A stretch of 16,424 bases of DNA from CAZADH01 sp964483805 (GTDB taxonomy: Bacteria; Muiribacteriota; Ozemobacteria; Ozemobacterales; Ozemobacteraceae), in contig CAZADH010000129.1 of NCBI GenBank assembly GCA_964483805.1, positions 1-16,424 of the forward strand, given 5' to 3'. The number at the start of each line of letters is the position of its first letter. The first letter of the stretch is position 1. A program made the translations under genes and the position numbers. The notes under the pieces are model-generated. The model was not told where the DNA came from. It did not search any database and worked only from the letters and a program-made list of their open reading frames with translations. Below are positions 6,902 through 15,770 of this stretch, piece by piece.

Positions 6902-9900
6902 TCACGGGGTGTCGCTTGTCGCCGACCCGTCGGTGGGACGCCGGATCCAGCGACGGATCTTGTCTTCGAGGCGGACGAGGGTGACTGGTTTGGCGATGAA
7001 GTCGTTCATGCCGGCATGGGTGCAGGCGTCACGTTCGGATTCGAGGGCATGTGCGGTTAACGCGACGATCGGGACCGAGGCATCGAGCACCCCACCCTCG
7101 CCCGAGCGGATGCGTCGTGTCGCTTCGAGACCGTCCATTTCCGGCATACGCAGATCCATCAGGACGAGATCGAAGGCCTCGCGGGCCAGGCGGGTGATGG
7201 CTTCGGTGCCTGTTCCCACGGTTGCCGTCTGGAACCCCAGGGCTTCGATCATCATTTTGGCCACCCGTTGATTGGTCAGGTTGTCTTCGGCAATCAGAAT
7301 GCGGNNNNNNNNNNGGTTGCTGTCTCGATGGTCCGGTGGCTGCGAGCGCAGGGCTGGCCGTCGGTCCGCCCGCCGTGCCGTCCTTGGCCGGCGGCAGGGC
7401 CGCGATCTCGCGCAGCGCGTTGAGCAAACGCCAACGGGATATCGGCCGGGGCAGATGAACGATGACGGCTGCACCTGCTTGTTGGTGCGCCGATGTACCA
7501 GGGTTCTCGTCGACGCAGGCAACGATCGGGAGCGTCGCCGCGAGGTGCGGCCCAGGGCGTTCGTCGGTGACGATGGCGTGAACCGGCGACCCCCGTCTGA
7601 ACGAGTCTTTGATGACTGAGGCCAGACCGTCGGCGGATTCACGGGTATCGACCGCGATGGAGGAGGCCGTCAACATGTCGCACAGCACCTGACGCCGCAA
7701 CGCATGTCGACTGACCACGAGAACGCGGAACCCGTCGGGAAGCATGGGCGTGCCGCGCCCCGTTCGGTTCTCGTCCTGGCGTAGAAACGACGCGGTGAAC
7801 CAGAACGTGGAGCCGCGCCCCGGTTCGCTCTCGACACCGAGTTCGCCATCGAGCATCTCGACGAGACCGCGTGCGAGTGACAGTCCAATGCCGGTGCCAC
7901 CGTACGACCGCGTGTGGGTGCCGTCGACCTGGGTGAACGGCTCGAAGATGTGCGGTTGCATCTCGCGCGGAATCCCGATGCCGGGGTCGGAGACCTCGAT
8001 GCGCAGGCGGGCGCGTCGTGCCGTGGTTTCGCCGGCCTTGACGCGGATGACGATTTCACCACTGTTCGAGAACTTGATGGCATTGTCGAGCAGGTTCGTG
8101 AGGATCTGGCGCAGATGGCGGCTGTCGCCGCGCAGCGCGCATGCCACGTCGGGGGCCACATGGACAATGACTTCGAGGTGGCGGGCGTGCGCCTTGACCG
8201 CAAGCGCCTCGACGGTTTCGTCGATGGCGATGGCCAGATCGAAATCGAGGACATCGACGGCCATCTGTCCGCTCTCGACCCGCGAAAAATCGAGAATCTG
8301 GTTGACGATCGTCAGCAGATTTTCGGAGCAATTGCGCACTGTGCGCGCCAGGTCGCGTTGCTCGTCGGTCAATGTCGCCTCGGTCAGCAACAGGTCGGTC
8401 ATGCCAACGATGCCGTTGAGCGGTGTGCGGATCTCGTGCGACATGTTCGCCAGAAACAGGCTCTTGACGCGGTTTGCCGCCGTTGCTTCGTTGGCCAGGC
8501 GATTGGCCCGATCGATGGCGGCGATCAACTGGCGGTTTGCCGCGGCCAGTTCTTCGTTGGAATGGCGCAATTCGGTTTCGGCGGCCTGTCGTGGCGTGAT
8601 GTCGGTCAGGGTGCTGATCACGCCGACGATCTGGTTGTTGCCGTCGCGCAGCGGCGACTCGGTTGCCGTCACCCAGACGGATCGGTTGGCGCCCGGGAGT
8701 TTCATGTGACGATCGCGTGTGGTGGTGGCACCCTCGTCGAGCGCTTTGGCGATGTCGTTGACGATCTGGGTGCCCATGAGGTGAGGAAACGCGTCGAGCA
8801 CATGCTGATCGAGGACCTGGCTTGCGGCGAGGCCCGTCAGTTTTTCCATGTAGGGGTTGAACACCTTCACCCGCAGGTTGCGGTCATAGACCACCAACCC
8901 CTCCTGGATGCCCGCTATGACCTGTTCGTTGAACGCGCTCGTGTCACGCAGAACCTGTTCGGCGAGGACGGCGGCGGTCACATTTTGAACGGTGGCGATG
9001 ACCCCGATGATCGTGCCGTTGCCGTCGCGCAGCGGTTTGTGGCAGTCGTCGACCCAGATGCGCGACCCGTTCGGCAGCAGGCGGACCTGACGGGTTCCGG
9101 TGTTTGTCTTGCCCTCGAGCGCGGCCGCAAGATGTTCTGGAACATTGGTCTTGGCCAGGAAAGGTTGCGCGACCGACCAGTGCTTGCCCAATACGTCGTC
9201 GGCCGAGCAACCGGAGAGCGTTTGCAGTACCGGATTGTACACGCGGATCTTCAGGTCGCGGTCGTAGACGACGATGCCGTGGTCGGTCGACTCGATGACC
9301 TGGCGCGCAAAGAACTCGGCGTTGCGCGTCTTGTCTTCGTGTTGCAGGCGCTCGACCTCGAGGGCAAGGTGCTGGGCGACGACCTGCAAAGACGGCACCA
9401 ACGTATGGATATCGGGTCGCCGCTGCCGGTCGCCGACGAGCAATACGCCGTAATTACCCTCGTGAATACGGATCGGTACACACGCCACGGTGCACATGCC
9501 CTGCTCGCGTGAGAATGCGTGTTTGGGGCTTCCCGTTGACTGCACATCGATCTCGACGAGGGGTTCGCCGGTGGTGAGCACGACTCCGGCCACCGACTCG
9601 TCATTGGCCACCCGGGGGTGTTCGCCGAGACCGCCGCGCAGCCCATAGGAGCCGACGATGATCTGGTCGTTGAATTCGGGCCGATACAGGTGAATGGCGA
9701 CCACCGAAAAACCGCTGCCAATCGCCAGTCCTGCCGGCAGTTCGCGGAAGATCCGGTCGAGATCGTCGCTTTCGAGGAACAGCCGCGAAATCGTGGCGAT
9801 CAACGCCGCCTCGCGTTGCGCCCGGCGCAACTGCGTGACGTCTTTCAGTATCGCCAGCGAGCGGACCGTCTTGCCCGCGGCGTCGCGGTCTCCGGTTGCC

Positions 9901-10841
9901 GACAAGAGAATGTCGATGATCTCGCCCTGTCGCGAAACGAACTGGTAGGCAATGTCGTGGACCACGCCGCGGGCAAAGAACTCCGGTAACACCGTGTCGA
10001 TGGCGTATCTGCCCGAAATCTCGGTCATGAACTCGGTGACGGAGTGGCCGATGACCTCCTCTCGGGTGTAGCCCATGCGTTCGAGCCACCGGTCACTGAC
10101 GGCCGTGATGCGACCCTCGCGATCGATCGAGTGCATCATGATCGGCATGCGTGACTGCCAATCGATGATCGTGCCGAGGCAGCCCGCGAGTTCAGCCGCG
10201 GCGCCGTGCTCGACCCGCTCGTCGATGGCTGGTGCAGGGGCGGGCGTGGTTGGTGCGGCAGGGTTGCGTCCCGTCTCGGTGGTCGCCACCGACCTGGATG
10301 CGCCCCGCACCTCTGCCAGTCGCGAGGTCTGTTCGACCAGGATGGCCAGTGCGTCTCCCACGCTCGAGAAACGTTCGAAGGGCATGGCCGGCATATCGTT
10401 GACTGCGGCCCGATACTCGTCGAGGTTGAGGCCGAGTTGGTGCGCGTAACTGACCAACGTCTCGGCCGGCTTATCGGCGTCGCGAACCTGGCAGATGCGC
10501 CATGTCGCCAGATGGCGGCCCGCGAGCACGATCGGCACGCCGGCTTCGAAGAAACCGCACCCGGCACAACGGCGCACGGTGACCGAGCCGGCCACCGCGA
10601 TGTGACCAAGCCCAACCGAGGTCTCGAGGCAGTCGTGCTGTCCCGCGTTCGTGCTGCCAATCAAATCGCGGCAGACGCGACACTGGTTGCTGAATCGAGT
10701 CAACGGGCAGCCATTGACATCGGTGATGACCGAAGCCACCCCCATTGCCCTGGCAAAGGTATCTTGCACGCGCTGAATCTCAGCGAGGTCGACCCACTGA
10801 AACAGGGGGTGCGTTGTGGGGAGCGTGCGCGGTTCGGTCAC
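6902..10841 (-). CDS. PocR-PAS-GAF-PAS-PAS hybrid histidine kinase, interrupted by an assembly gap
   Basis: Large cytosolic sensor kinase. The start is GTG 10841, with GAGGG 4 nt upstream. Domains: PocR-type sensory domain 20-175 with cysteines C45, C54, C57, C71, C92 and C95; PAS 230-340; GAF 345-500; PAS 512-625; PAS 637-750; coiled coil 752-795; HisKA with phospho-acceptor H802 (SHEIRTPLNG); HATPase with N-box NLLDNAIKF (916-924), DPGIGIP (952-958) and GGTGIGL (981-987); and a degenerate receiver 1038-1146 lacking the acidic pair. After the ten unknown bases at 7305-7314 the frame changes and a complete receiver follows (ILIAEDN, LMDLRMPEMDG, LTAHA, AKPV), ending at TGA 6902. I treat this as one gene; the frame change is best explained by the wrong gap length. 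There are no membrane helices, so the signal is intracellular. PocR domains are associated with small hydrophobic or organic ligands in some regulators; this ligand is unknown. Confidence 0.9.
7305..7314. other. Assembly gap (10 N) in the kinase linker
   Basis: Ten unknown bases fall in the Ala/Pro-rich linker between the degenerate receiver (ending ...LAATGPSRQQ) and the final receiver (starting RILIAEDN). The upstream and downstream coding frames do not match across ten bases. They would match if the true length were a multiple of three, so the ten is probably a placeholder and the apparent frameshift is not real. Confidence 0.95.
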
Positions 10842-11083
10842 TGTACCCTCTTCGATTCGTCAATCCTCGAAGGTATCTGCATGCTCGCCGGTCGGCAACA
10901 GCGAGCGCATCCACCAACCCGATCATTATGTACCAAATCGATGCTTTTTCATAGCCTGAGATTCATGAATCACGACAGTGTACCGTGTTTTCCGGCAACG
11001 CCGGGTTTTGCGTGCACTGTATGTGGGCAGGAGCGGTGGCTCCCGCCATACCTGCGTTGCGGGCGCCACCGATTCGTCGAAAA
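10842..11083. other. 242-bp intergenic region between uvrD and the hybrid kinase
   Basis: The region precedes the kinase on the minus strand and is more AT-rich than its neighbours around 10920-10975. It contains a CATAAT candidate -10 element on the minus strand (10925-10930) without a good -35, a perfect palindrome at 10960-10971, and two small hairpins: CCGGC-AAC-GCCGG at 10992-11004 and GGAGC-GGTG-GCTCC at 11030-11043. Neither hairpin has a T-run on its minus-strand 3' side, so neither is a convincing terminator for uvrD. A short Cys-containing plus-strand frame starts at 10965 but is poorly supported. Confidence 0.55.
10960..10971. promoter_or_regulatory. Perfect 12-bp palindrome upstream of the hybrid kinase
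   Basis: GATTCATGAATC is its own reverse complement. It lies about 30 bp upstream of a CATAAT candidate -10 (10925-10930) and about 120 bp before the kinase start, a spacing compatible with an operator or activator site. No regulator is identified. Confidence 0.35.
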
Positions 11084-13123
11084 TCAGCGAACGGAGAGGA
11101 TTCCAGCGCCACCGCGTGGTTGGCGCGGCGACTCCCCGGTCAACTGCCACAACTCGAACGACGACCCGCCGATCTCACGCACGAAGCGCGAGGGTTCGGT
11201 GAGCACGCCGCCGCTCTGGCGGTCCCAGGCCGTGGCGGGATAGAGCAGGGCGAGATTCTCCTGGGCGCGCGTAATCGCCACATAGCAGAGGCGGCGCTCT
11301 TCTTCGAGCCCGGCTGCGTCTTTCAATGACTGGAAGGTCGGGAACCGCCCTTCGAGGAGCCACAGCACGAAGACCGAGTGCCACTCCATGCCCTTGGCCG
11401 AGTGAATCGTCGACAACACCAGCCGGTCTTCATTGTCGTCATCGGGCGCCATGATGCCGGCCACGCTGCGATTCGGCGGTTCGATGGCCAGATCGGAGAG
11501 CATCGTTGTCAAGTCATTGTATTTACCGGCCAACACCGACAGGTGGTCGAGGTCGCGCCGCCGGGTCGGGTGATCGTCGGGGAACCGATCGGGCAGCAGC
11601 GGCAGATAGTAGTCGCACACCCGATCGATCATCGCTGTCGGGACCATTGTGTTTGCGGCCAGTTCGCGCAGTACCGGGCCCAGTTTCGTCAACCCTTCGC
11701 GCACCCGCGGTTTGGCCGGCAACTGTTCGAGGGTGAACGGTTCCTTGTTGGCCGTGATCGTGCCGATCAGTGTCGTAATCGTCTTGGCGCCGCAACCGGG
11801 CAACAGCGACAACACCCGTTGCCACGAGACGCGGTCGGTCGGGTTGGCCACCACCCGCAGATGCGCCATCACGTCTTTGACGTGGGCGGCTTCGATGAAC
11901 TTGAACCCACCCCACTTGACGAACGGTATCTTGCGCCGGTTCAGTTCGATTTCGAGCGCCCACGCGTGAAACCCAGAGCGAAACAACACCGCCTGCTGCG
12001 ACAGCGGGACCCCATCGTTGCGCAGTTCGAGGATGCGTTGCGCGATGAAGCTCGCCTGCTGCTCTTCGTCGGCACACGGCACGAGCGCCGGCAGTTCGCC
12101 GGTGCCGCGGACACCGTGCAGTGTCTTTTCGTACCCCTGGGTGGCATGGCCGATCAACCGGTTGGCCGCATCGAGAATGCGTTGGGTCGAGCGATAATTC
12201 TGCTCGAGTCGGATGACCCGTGCGCCGGGAAACAACTGGGGAAACGCCAGGATGTTCTCGACGCAGGCGCCACGGAATCCGTAAATACTTTGTGCATCAT
12301 CGCCAACGACCATGACGTTGCCGTGTTCCTGCCCGAGGCGCTGGGTGATGCGGCCCTGCAGCGCGTTGGTGTCCTGGTACTCATCGACCATGATGTAGCG
12401 ATGGCGCGCCGCCAGTTGCGCCCGCGTGGCCGGCGACTTGTCGAGCAGCATTTCGAGATGGATCAACAGGTCGTCGTAGTCGAGCAACTGGTGTTCGAAC
12501 TTGTAGCGGCAATAAGTCTCGAGCAGACCAAGGATCGTTTTGGCGTGCTCGGCGAAATGCCCATACTCGCGCTCGATGATGGTGGCCACCGGAATACCCC
12601 GATTGATCGACTTCGACAGCATATCGCGCAGTGCTGCCTTGGTCGGGAACCGGGTTTCGCTCGGCGGCAGGTCGAGCGAGTCGCGCACCAGTTGGATGGT
12701 GTCGGCCGCATCGCCTTCGTCGAGAATCGTGAAGTTCGTGTGCAGACCGATGTCGCTGCCGTGCCGCCGCAATACATTGCAGGCGAAAGCATGAAAAGTG
12801 CCGCCGGCCACGCGGTTGGTGGCCAGACCGACCAGTTTCGCCGCCCGGCCGAGCATCTGCTCGGCTGCTTTGCGGGTGAACGTCAAGAGCAGAATCGATT
12901 CGGGCGCCACGCCCTGATCGACCATATGCGCGACCCGATAGGTCAGCGTGCGGGTTTTGCCGGTGCCGGCCCCGGCGATCACCAGCGCCGGGCCGTCGAG
13001 ATGCCGCACGGCCTCATATTGCGCCGGGTTGAGCTCGCGTTGATAATCGATGCCGCTTCGGCAAGGTGACACCTCGACTGCGGCCTGACCCTCGCGCGGC
13101 CGCACCGTGTATTGCCGCACCAT
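11084..13123 (-). CDS. uvrD: UvrD/PcrA/Rep-type superfamily 1A DNA helicase
   Basis: ATP-dependent 3'-5' DNA helicase used in repair and replication-fork processing. All SF1A motifs of the 679-residue protein are seen: Q motif LNPAQYEAV (31-39), Walker A GAGTGKT (51-57), Ia LLTFTRKAAEQM (79-90), II DEYQDTN (247-253), III VVGDDAQSIYGFRGA (272-286), IV LEQNYRST (306-313), V STIHSAKGMEW (571-581) and VI YVAITRAQENL (about 615-625). The C-terminus stops soon after motif VI with no Tudor-like tail, so it is shorter than typical UvrD/PcrA (about 720-750); Rep or another paralogue is possible. About 30 residues precede the Q motif. ATG 13123 overlaps the upstream stop by one base (TGATG), suggesting translational coupling to the DUF5665-like gene. 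Confidence 0.94.
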   Translation of the reverse strand: MVRQYTVRPREGQAAVEVSPCRSGIDYQRELNPAQYEAVRHLDGPALVIAGAGTGKTRTLTYRVAHMVDQGVAPESILLLTFTRKAAEQMLGRAAKLVGLATNRVAGGTFHAFACNVLRRHGSDIGLHTNFTILDEGDAADTIQLVRDSLDLPPSETRFPTKAALRDMLSKSINRGIPVATIIEREYGHFAEHAKTILGLLETYCRYKFEHQLLDYDDLLIHLEMLLDKSPATRAQLAARHRYIMVDEYQDTNALQGRITQRLGQEHGNVMVVGDDAQSIYGFRGACVENILAFPQLFPGARVIRLEQNYRSTQRILDAANRLIGHATQGYEKTLHGVRGTGELPALVPCADEEQQASFIAQRILELRNDGVPLSQQAVLFRSGFHAWALEIELNRRKIPFVKWGGFKFIEAAHVKDVMAHLRVVANPTDRVSWQRVLSLLPGCGAKTITTLIGTITANKEPFTLEQLPAKPRVREGLTKLGPVLRELAANTMVPTAMIDRVCDYYLPLLPDRFPDDHPTRRRDLDHLSVLAGKYNDLTTMLSDLAIEPPNRSVAGIMAPDDDNEDRLVLSTIHSAKGMEWHSVFVLWLLEGRFPTFQSLKDAAGLEEERRLCYVAITRAQENLALLYPATAWDRQSGGVLTEPSRFVREIGGSSFELWQLTGESPRQPRGGAGILSVR

Positions 13124-13632
13124 CAGGGCTTGGCGACCTTGAGATGGGCCTCGACGATCCTGACGACCTGGGCGATGTAGTCACCGATGACCGGCAGGTT
13201 GAGCAGGCACAACTGGTGCATCATGTAGAGCAACACGGTGACGACGACGGTCATGCCGAACACGGTGCCGGTACCGTAGGCGACACCCATGAGCAGTGAC
13301 CGCCACATCAACGAAAACGGACTCTGCAGCAACGCGATGAACCTGTGGATCTGCGCCTGTTCGAGCATATCGACCAGTTCTTTGACCCGCACCACCTCGC
13401 GCGCGATCATGCCGCAGTCGGGCGGATTGCCGGGAACTGCTGCCGACACAGCGGTTGGGTTGGGGGGCGAAGCGGGCGCGGCCGGTGCCACGATCGCCAC
13501 GGTCGGGGCGCTGGGCGCCGCCACCGTGGCCCCAGCGATGCCGACCCCATTCGGGCCGCCGGTCATAGCCGGGACCGCAGCCACAACGGTGGCTGCGGCA
13601 GTCTCTGGATTGCTGGTCTTGTTCGTGCCCAT
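13123..13632 (-). CDS. DUF5665-like small membrane protein with Ala/Pro-rich N-terminus
   Basis: A 169-residue protein of unknown function. Residues 1-72 are low-complexity Ala/Pro/Val/Thr-rich. Residues 74-105 form a charged amphipathic helix (MIAREVVRVKELVDMLEQ). Residues about 113-138 are one hydrophobic, probably transmembrane segment (LLMGVAYGTGTVFGMTVVV onward), followed by LNLPVIGDYIAQVVRIVEAHL (145-164). The C-terminal 95 residues match my memory of the DUF5665 family, a small membrane protein best known from Firmicutes; this identification was not checked by search. The Ala/Pro extension is not usual for it. ATG 13632 has no strong ribosome site. It lies 51 nt after the phosphodiesterase stop and overlaps the uvrD start by one base. 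Confidence 0.7.
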   Translation of the reverse strand: MGTNKTSNPETAAATVVAAVPAMTGGPNGVGIAGATVAAPSAPTVAIVAPAAPASPPNPTAVSAAVPGNPPDCGMIAREVVRVKELVDMLEQAQIHRFIALLQSPFSLMWRSLLMGVAYGTGTVFGMTVVVTVLLYMMHQLCLLNLPVIGDYIAQVVRIVEAHLKVAKP

Positions 13633-13683
13633 GGCGATTGTCGGGGCCCATCTTACACGAACGGGCCGCCGACGCCAATAGGC

Positions 13684-15351
13684 TCAGAGCAGGCTCAACC
13701 CGGGCAGCGTGCCCGGCACGTCGAGTTCGAGCAGGCGCAGCATCGTCGGGAAGAGATCGACCGTGCGGGCTGTCGCCACCCGGGTGCCCGCCGGCACGCC
13801 GCGGCCCCACACCAGGATCGGCACGCACAGTTGCCCACGATCGACGCCGCCGTGCACGCCCTTCTGACCCTCCGTCCACGGTTCGTAATCGGGGGCGGCA
13901 TTGATGATGATGTCGCCCGAATCCGGGGCGTCGAGCAACTGCATGATCTGGAACAGCGCGTCGGGATACTGCTCACCGGCGGTGTGGGCGAACCACTGAC
14001 GCTCCGACAGCCAGCGACCGTCGGCCATGGGTGCCGCTGCCCGCATGTTCAACGGGTCGGTGCCGGTCACCACCCGGTATGCCAGCTTGTCGCCGTGCCG
14101 GTCGATCCGGCTCTCGCCGCTGCGTGAATAGACGCGGGCGCGGTTGACGCCGTCGCGCACGACCAGAAAGCCGACGCACGCCTCGTTCAGCAACGTGGTG
14201 ATGATGTCACCGCGATACCAACCCTGGGTGTAATACTTTGTATTGTCTATGGAACCGCCGGTGACCGTGGCCATGTGGGCGCCGCGCTCACGCCCGTCGA
14301 GCCCCCGATAGCTGCGAATCTCGGCCAGCGTCGGGCGGATGTCGAACCGCCCGGTGACCCCTGCCTTGCCGCCGGTGCCCCGCAGGTAGATCTGCACGCA
14401 GGCGTTGCCGCTCACCGCCACGATCGCATCGTGCGTGGTGTGGGCCTTTTCCTCGCCGCGCAACGCCTTCAAACGGGCTTTGAGATTGAACCCGAGGCTG
14501 AGGCGGCCGAGCGCATCCTGCACTTTGAGGCCGAGTTGCGCGCGCAAGGCACCGGCCAGATCGCCGTTTTTGTGGGTCGAGTCGAGGCCGTGGTCGGCCG
14601 AGATGACGACGATCAGGTCGTCACCGTGTCCGGCCTTGTGCATCTCGGTCAACCAGTTGCCGATCAGTTTGTCGGCCTGAATCAGCGCGTTGCGGTAGTG
14701 CTCGCCGTCGACCCCTTCTTTGTGACCGATCGAATCGAGGGTGTGCAACGTCACGAACGAGAAACGCGGCAGACCTTTGCCGGCCAGTTTTTTGAAAGCG
14801 GCCATCGAGTGCACATCCATCGCCGCCAGGTTGCCCGACAGTTTGTCCCACAGGAATTTCATCAACGGCATCGAGGTCCGCTTGGCGCCGCGATCGATCA
14901 TGCCGAAGACCGACAGGCTCTCTTCTTTGGGCAACATCTCGAAAATGGTCTTGGCACTCGGGTTCAGATCGTCTTTGATGGCCCCCGAATCCTGGCCGCA
15001 ATAAACGCGGTATTGCCCCTTGGCCCGCTTCAGTTGCCGGATTCCGGCCAGTCCGGAGGTCGCCGGCAACAACCCGTTGATGAACGGCGCGTAGGCCGGG
15101 CCGGTCGTCGATGGGAACACCGAAACGCCCGTGTCGGCCCACAGCCCACCGTCACGCAGACGCGCCAGGGTCGGCACCTTGCCTTCGTCGCACAGGCGCG
15201 CAAACGTGTCTTGCCGACAACCGTCGAGCAGGAAGAACACCATTTTGGGCGTTCCGGGTTCGGCGGCAAAAAGCCGGTGCGGATTGGCGCCGGTCAGCGC
15301 CATGCCACCCAAACCTGCCAAAGTCGCCAGGACCTGTCGTCGGGTCGTCAT
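13684..15351 (-). CDS. Exported type I phosphodiesterase / nucleotide pyrophosphatase (alkaline phosphatase superfamily)
   Basis: Predicted metal-dependent phosphodiesterase of 555 residues. A twin-arginine-like signal (MTTRRQVLATLAGLGGMAL, then up to the Ala-Ala near residue 30) predicts export. The alkaline phosphatase superfamily site is complete: D43 (LLDGCRQD), nucleophile T83 in FPSTTGPAY, D206 and H210 (LDSIGHK), D253-H254 (SADHG), and H500 (VHGGVDRG). The NGLLP following the nucleophile matches the TGLYP of the NPP/autotaxin-like family. Strong AGGAGG 7 nt before ATG 15351. The gene follows cutA by 70 nt. The substrate (nucleotides, phospholipids, phosphonates or sulfates) cannot be predicted. 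A sulfatase is less likely because there is no CxPxR motif. Confidence 0.88.
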   Translation of the reverse strand: MTTRRQVLATLAGLGGMALTGANPHRLFAAEPGTPKMVFFLLDGCRQDTFARLCDEGKVPTLARLRDGGLWADTGVSVFPSTTGPAYAPFINGLLPATSGLAGIRQLKRAKGQYRVYCGQDSGAIKDDLNPSAKTIFEMLPKEESLSVFGMIDRGAKRTSMPLMKFLWDKLSGNLAAMDVHSMAAFKKLAGKGLPRFSFVTLHTLDSIGHKEGVDGEHYRNALIQADKLIGNWLTEMHKAGHGDDLIVVISADHGLDSTHKNGDLAGALRAQLGLKVQDALGRLSLGFNLKARLKALRGEEKAHTTHDAIVAVSGNACVQIYLRGTGGKAGVTGRFDIRPTLAEIRSYRGLDGRERGAHMATVTGGSIDNTKYYTQGWYRGDIITTLLNEACVGFLVVRDGVNRARVYSRSGESRIDRHGDKLAYRVVTGTDPLNMRAAAPMADGRWLSERQWFAHTAGEQYPDALFQIMQLLDAPDSGDIIINAAPDYEPWTEGQKGVHGGVDRGQLCVPILVWGRGVPAGTRVATARTVDLFPTMLRLLELDVPGTLPGLSLL

Positions 15352-15358
15352 TGTTGTT

Positions 15359-15364
15359 CCTCCT
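15359..15364 (-). promoter_or_regulatory. Ribosome binding site of the phosphodiesterase gene
   Basis: AGGAGG on the minus strand, 7 nt before ATG 15351; near-consensus and it fixes the start just ahead of the Tat-like signal. Confidence 0.8.
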
Positions 15365-15421
15365 GCAAATGCCGTGTGGGCTTTGGTTGTGCGCCTTCTC
15401 GCGCGGTGCGGTTGCCGATGG

Positions 15422-15742
15422 TCACGGCTGCACCGATTCGTCGATCCATTGCAGATAACGGGTCAGGCCGGCCTCGATGGCGGTGCAGACAATCTGCGGC
15501 ACCTGATACGGATGCAGGGCGGTGATCCGCTCCTGTAGCCGTTCGTAGAGGTCGGCCCGGGTTTTCATGATCAGCAATACCTCGGGTTCGCGGCACCGTT
15601 TGCCGTCCCAGTGGTACAGCGAAAGCAGGCCGGGGACCAACTGCGCGCAAGCGATCAGGCGGTCGTCGAGCAATACATTGGCAATACGTTCGCCCGTGGC
15701 CGCGTCGGGAACGGTCACCAGCACGATGCGTTTGTCGGTCAC
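15422..15742 (-). CDS. cutA: CutA-family divalent-ion tolerance protein
   Basis: Small trimeric PII-like-fold protein historically linked to divalent cation tolerance. The core is VLVTVPDAATGERIANVLL, then LIACAQLVPGLLSLYHWDGK, EVLLIMKT and the hallmark ALHPYQVPQIVCTAIEAG ending in YLQWID. The longer reading frame starting at 15889 adds a stretch unlike the family that overlaps the upstream promoter region. GTG 15742 (MTDKRIVLVTVP) is preceded by GGAGG with 6-nt spacing and gives 106 residues, the usual family length. It is the first gene of the minus-strand block and is divergent from the MBL gene at 15909. Its biochemical role is poorly defined in general. Confidence 0.93.
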   Translation of the reverse strand: MTDKRIVLVTVPDAATGERIANVLLDDRLIACAQLVPGLLSLYHWDGKRCREPEVLLIMKTRADLYERLQERITALHPYQVPQIVCTAIEAGLTRYLQWIDESVQP

Positions 15743-15748
15743 GAACTG

Positions 15749-15753
15749 CCTCC
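15749..15753 (-). promoter_or_regulatory. Ribosome binding site deciding the cutA GTG start
   Basis: GGAGG on the minus strand, 6 nt before GTG 15742. It supports the short 106-residue CutA over the 155-residue reading frame. Confidence 0.75.
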
Positions 15754-15770
15754 ATCGACCGGTTTCTATA

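Noticed and set aside
6902..7314. A separate response regulator gene at the end of the kinase
   Set aside because: No start codon or ribosome site can be placed, the receiver begins directly at the N gap, and hybrid kinases commonly end in a receiver, so it is treated as part of the kinase.
7914..9512. Long plus-strand open frame opposite the hybrid kinase
   Set aside because: Antisense to clearly coding PAS/GAF/HisKA sequence; composition is that of a shadow frame and no motif is visible.
10992..11043. Hairpins downstream of uvrD as intrinsic terminators
   Set aside because: Stems are only 5 bp and no T-run follows on the minus strand.
11378..13069. Plus-strand open frame opposite uvrD
   Set aside because: Antisense to a complete helicase with all SF1A motifs; no ribosome site or domain.
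14275..15525. Plus-strand open frame opposite the phosphodiesterase and cutA
   Set aside because: Spans two well-supported minus-strand genes in antisense and has no family resemblance.
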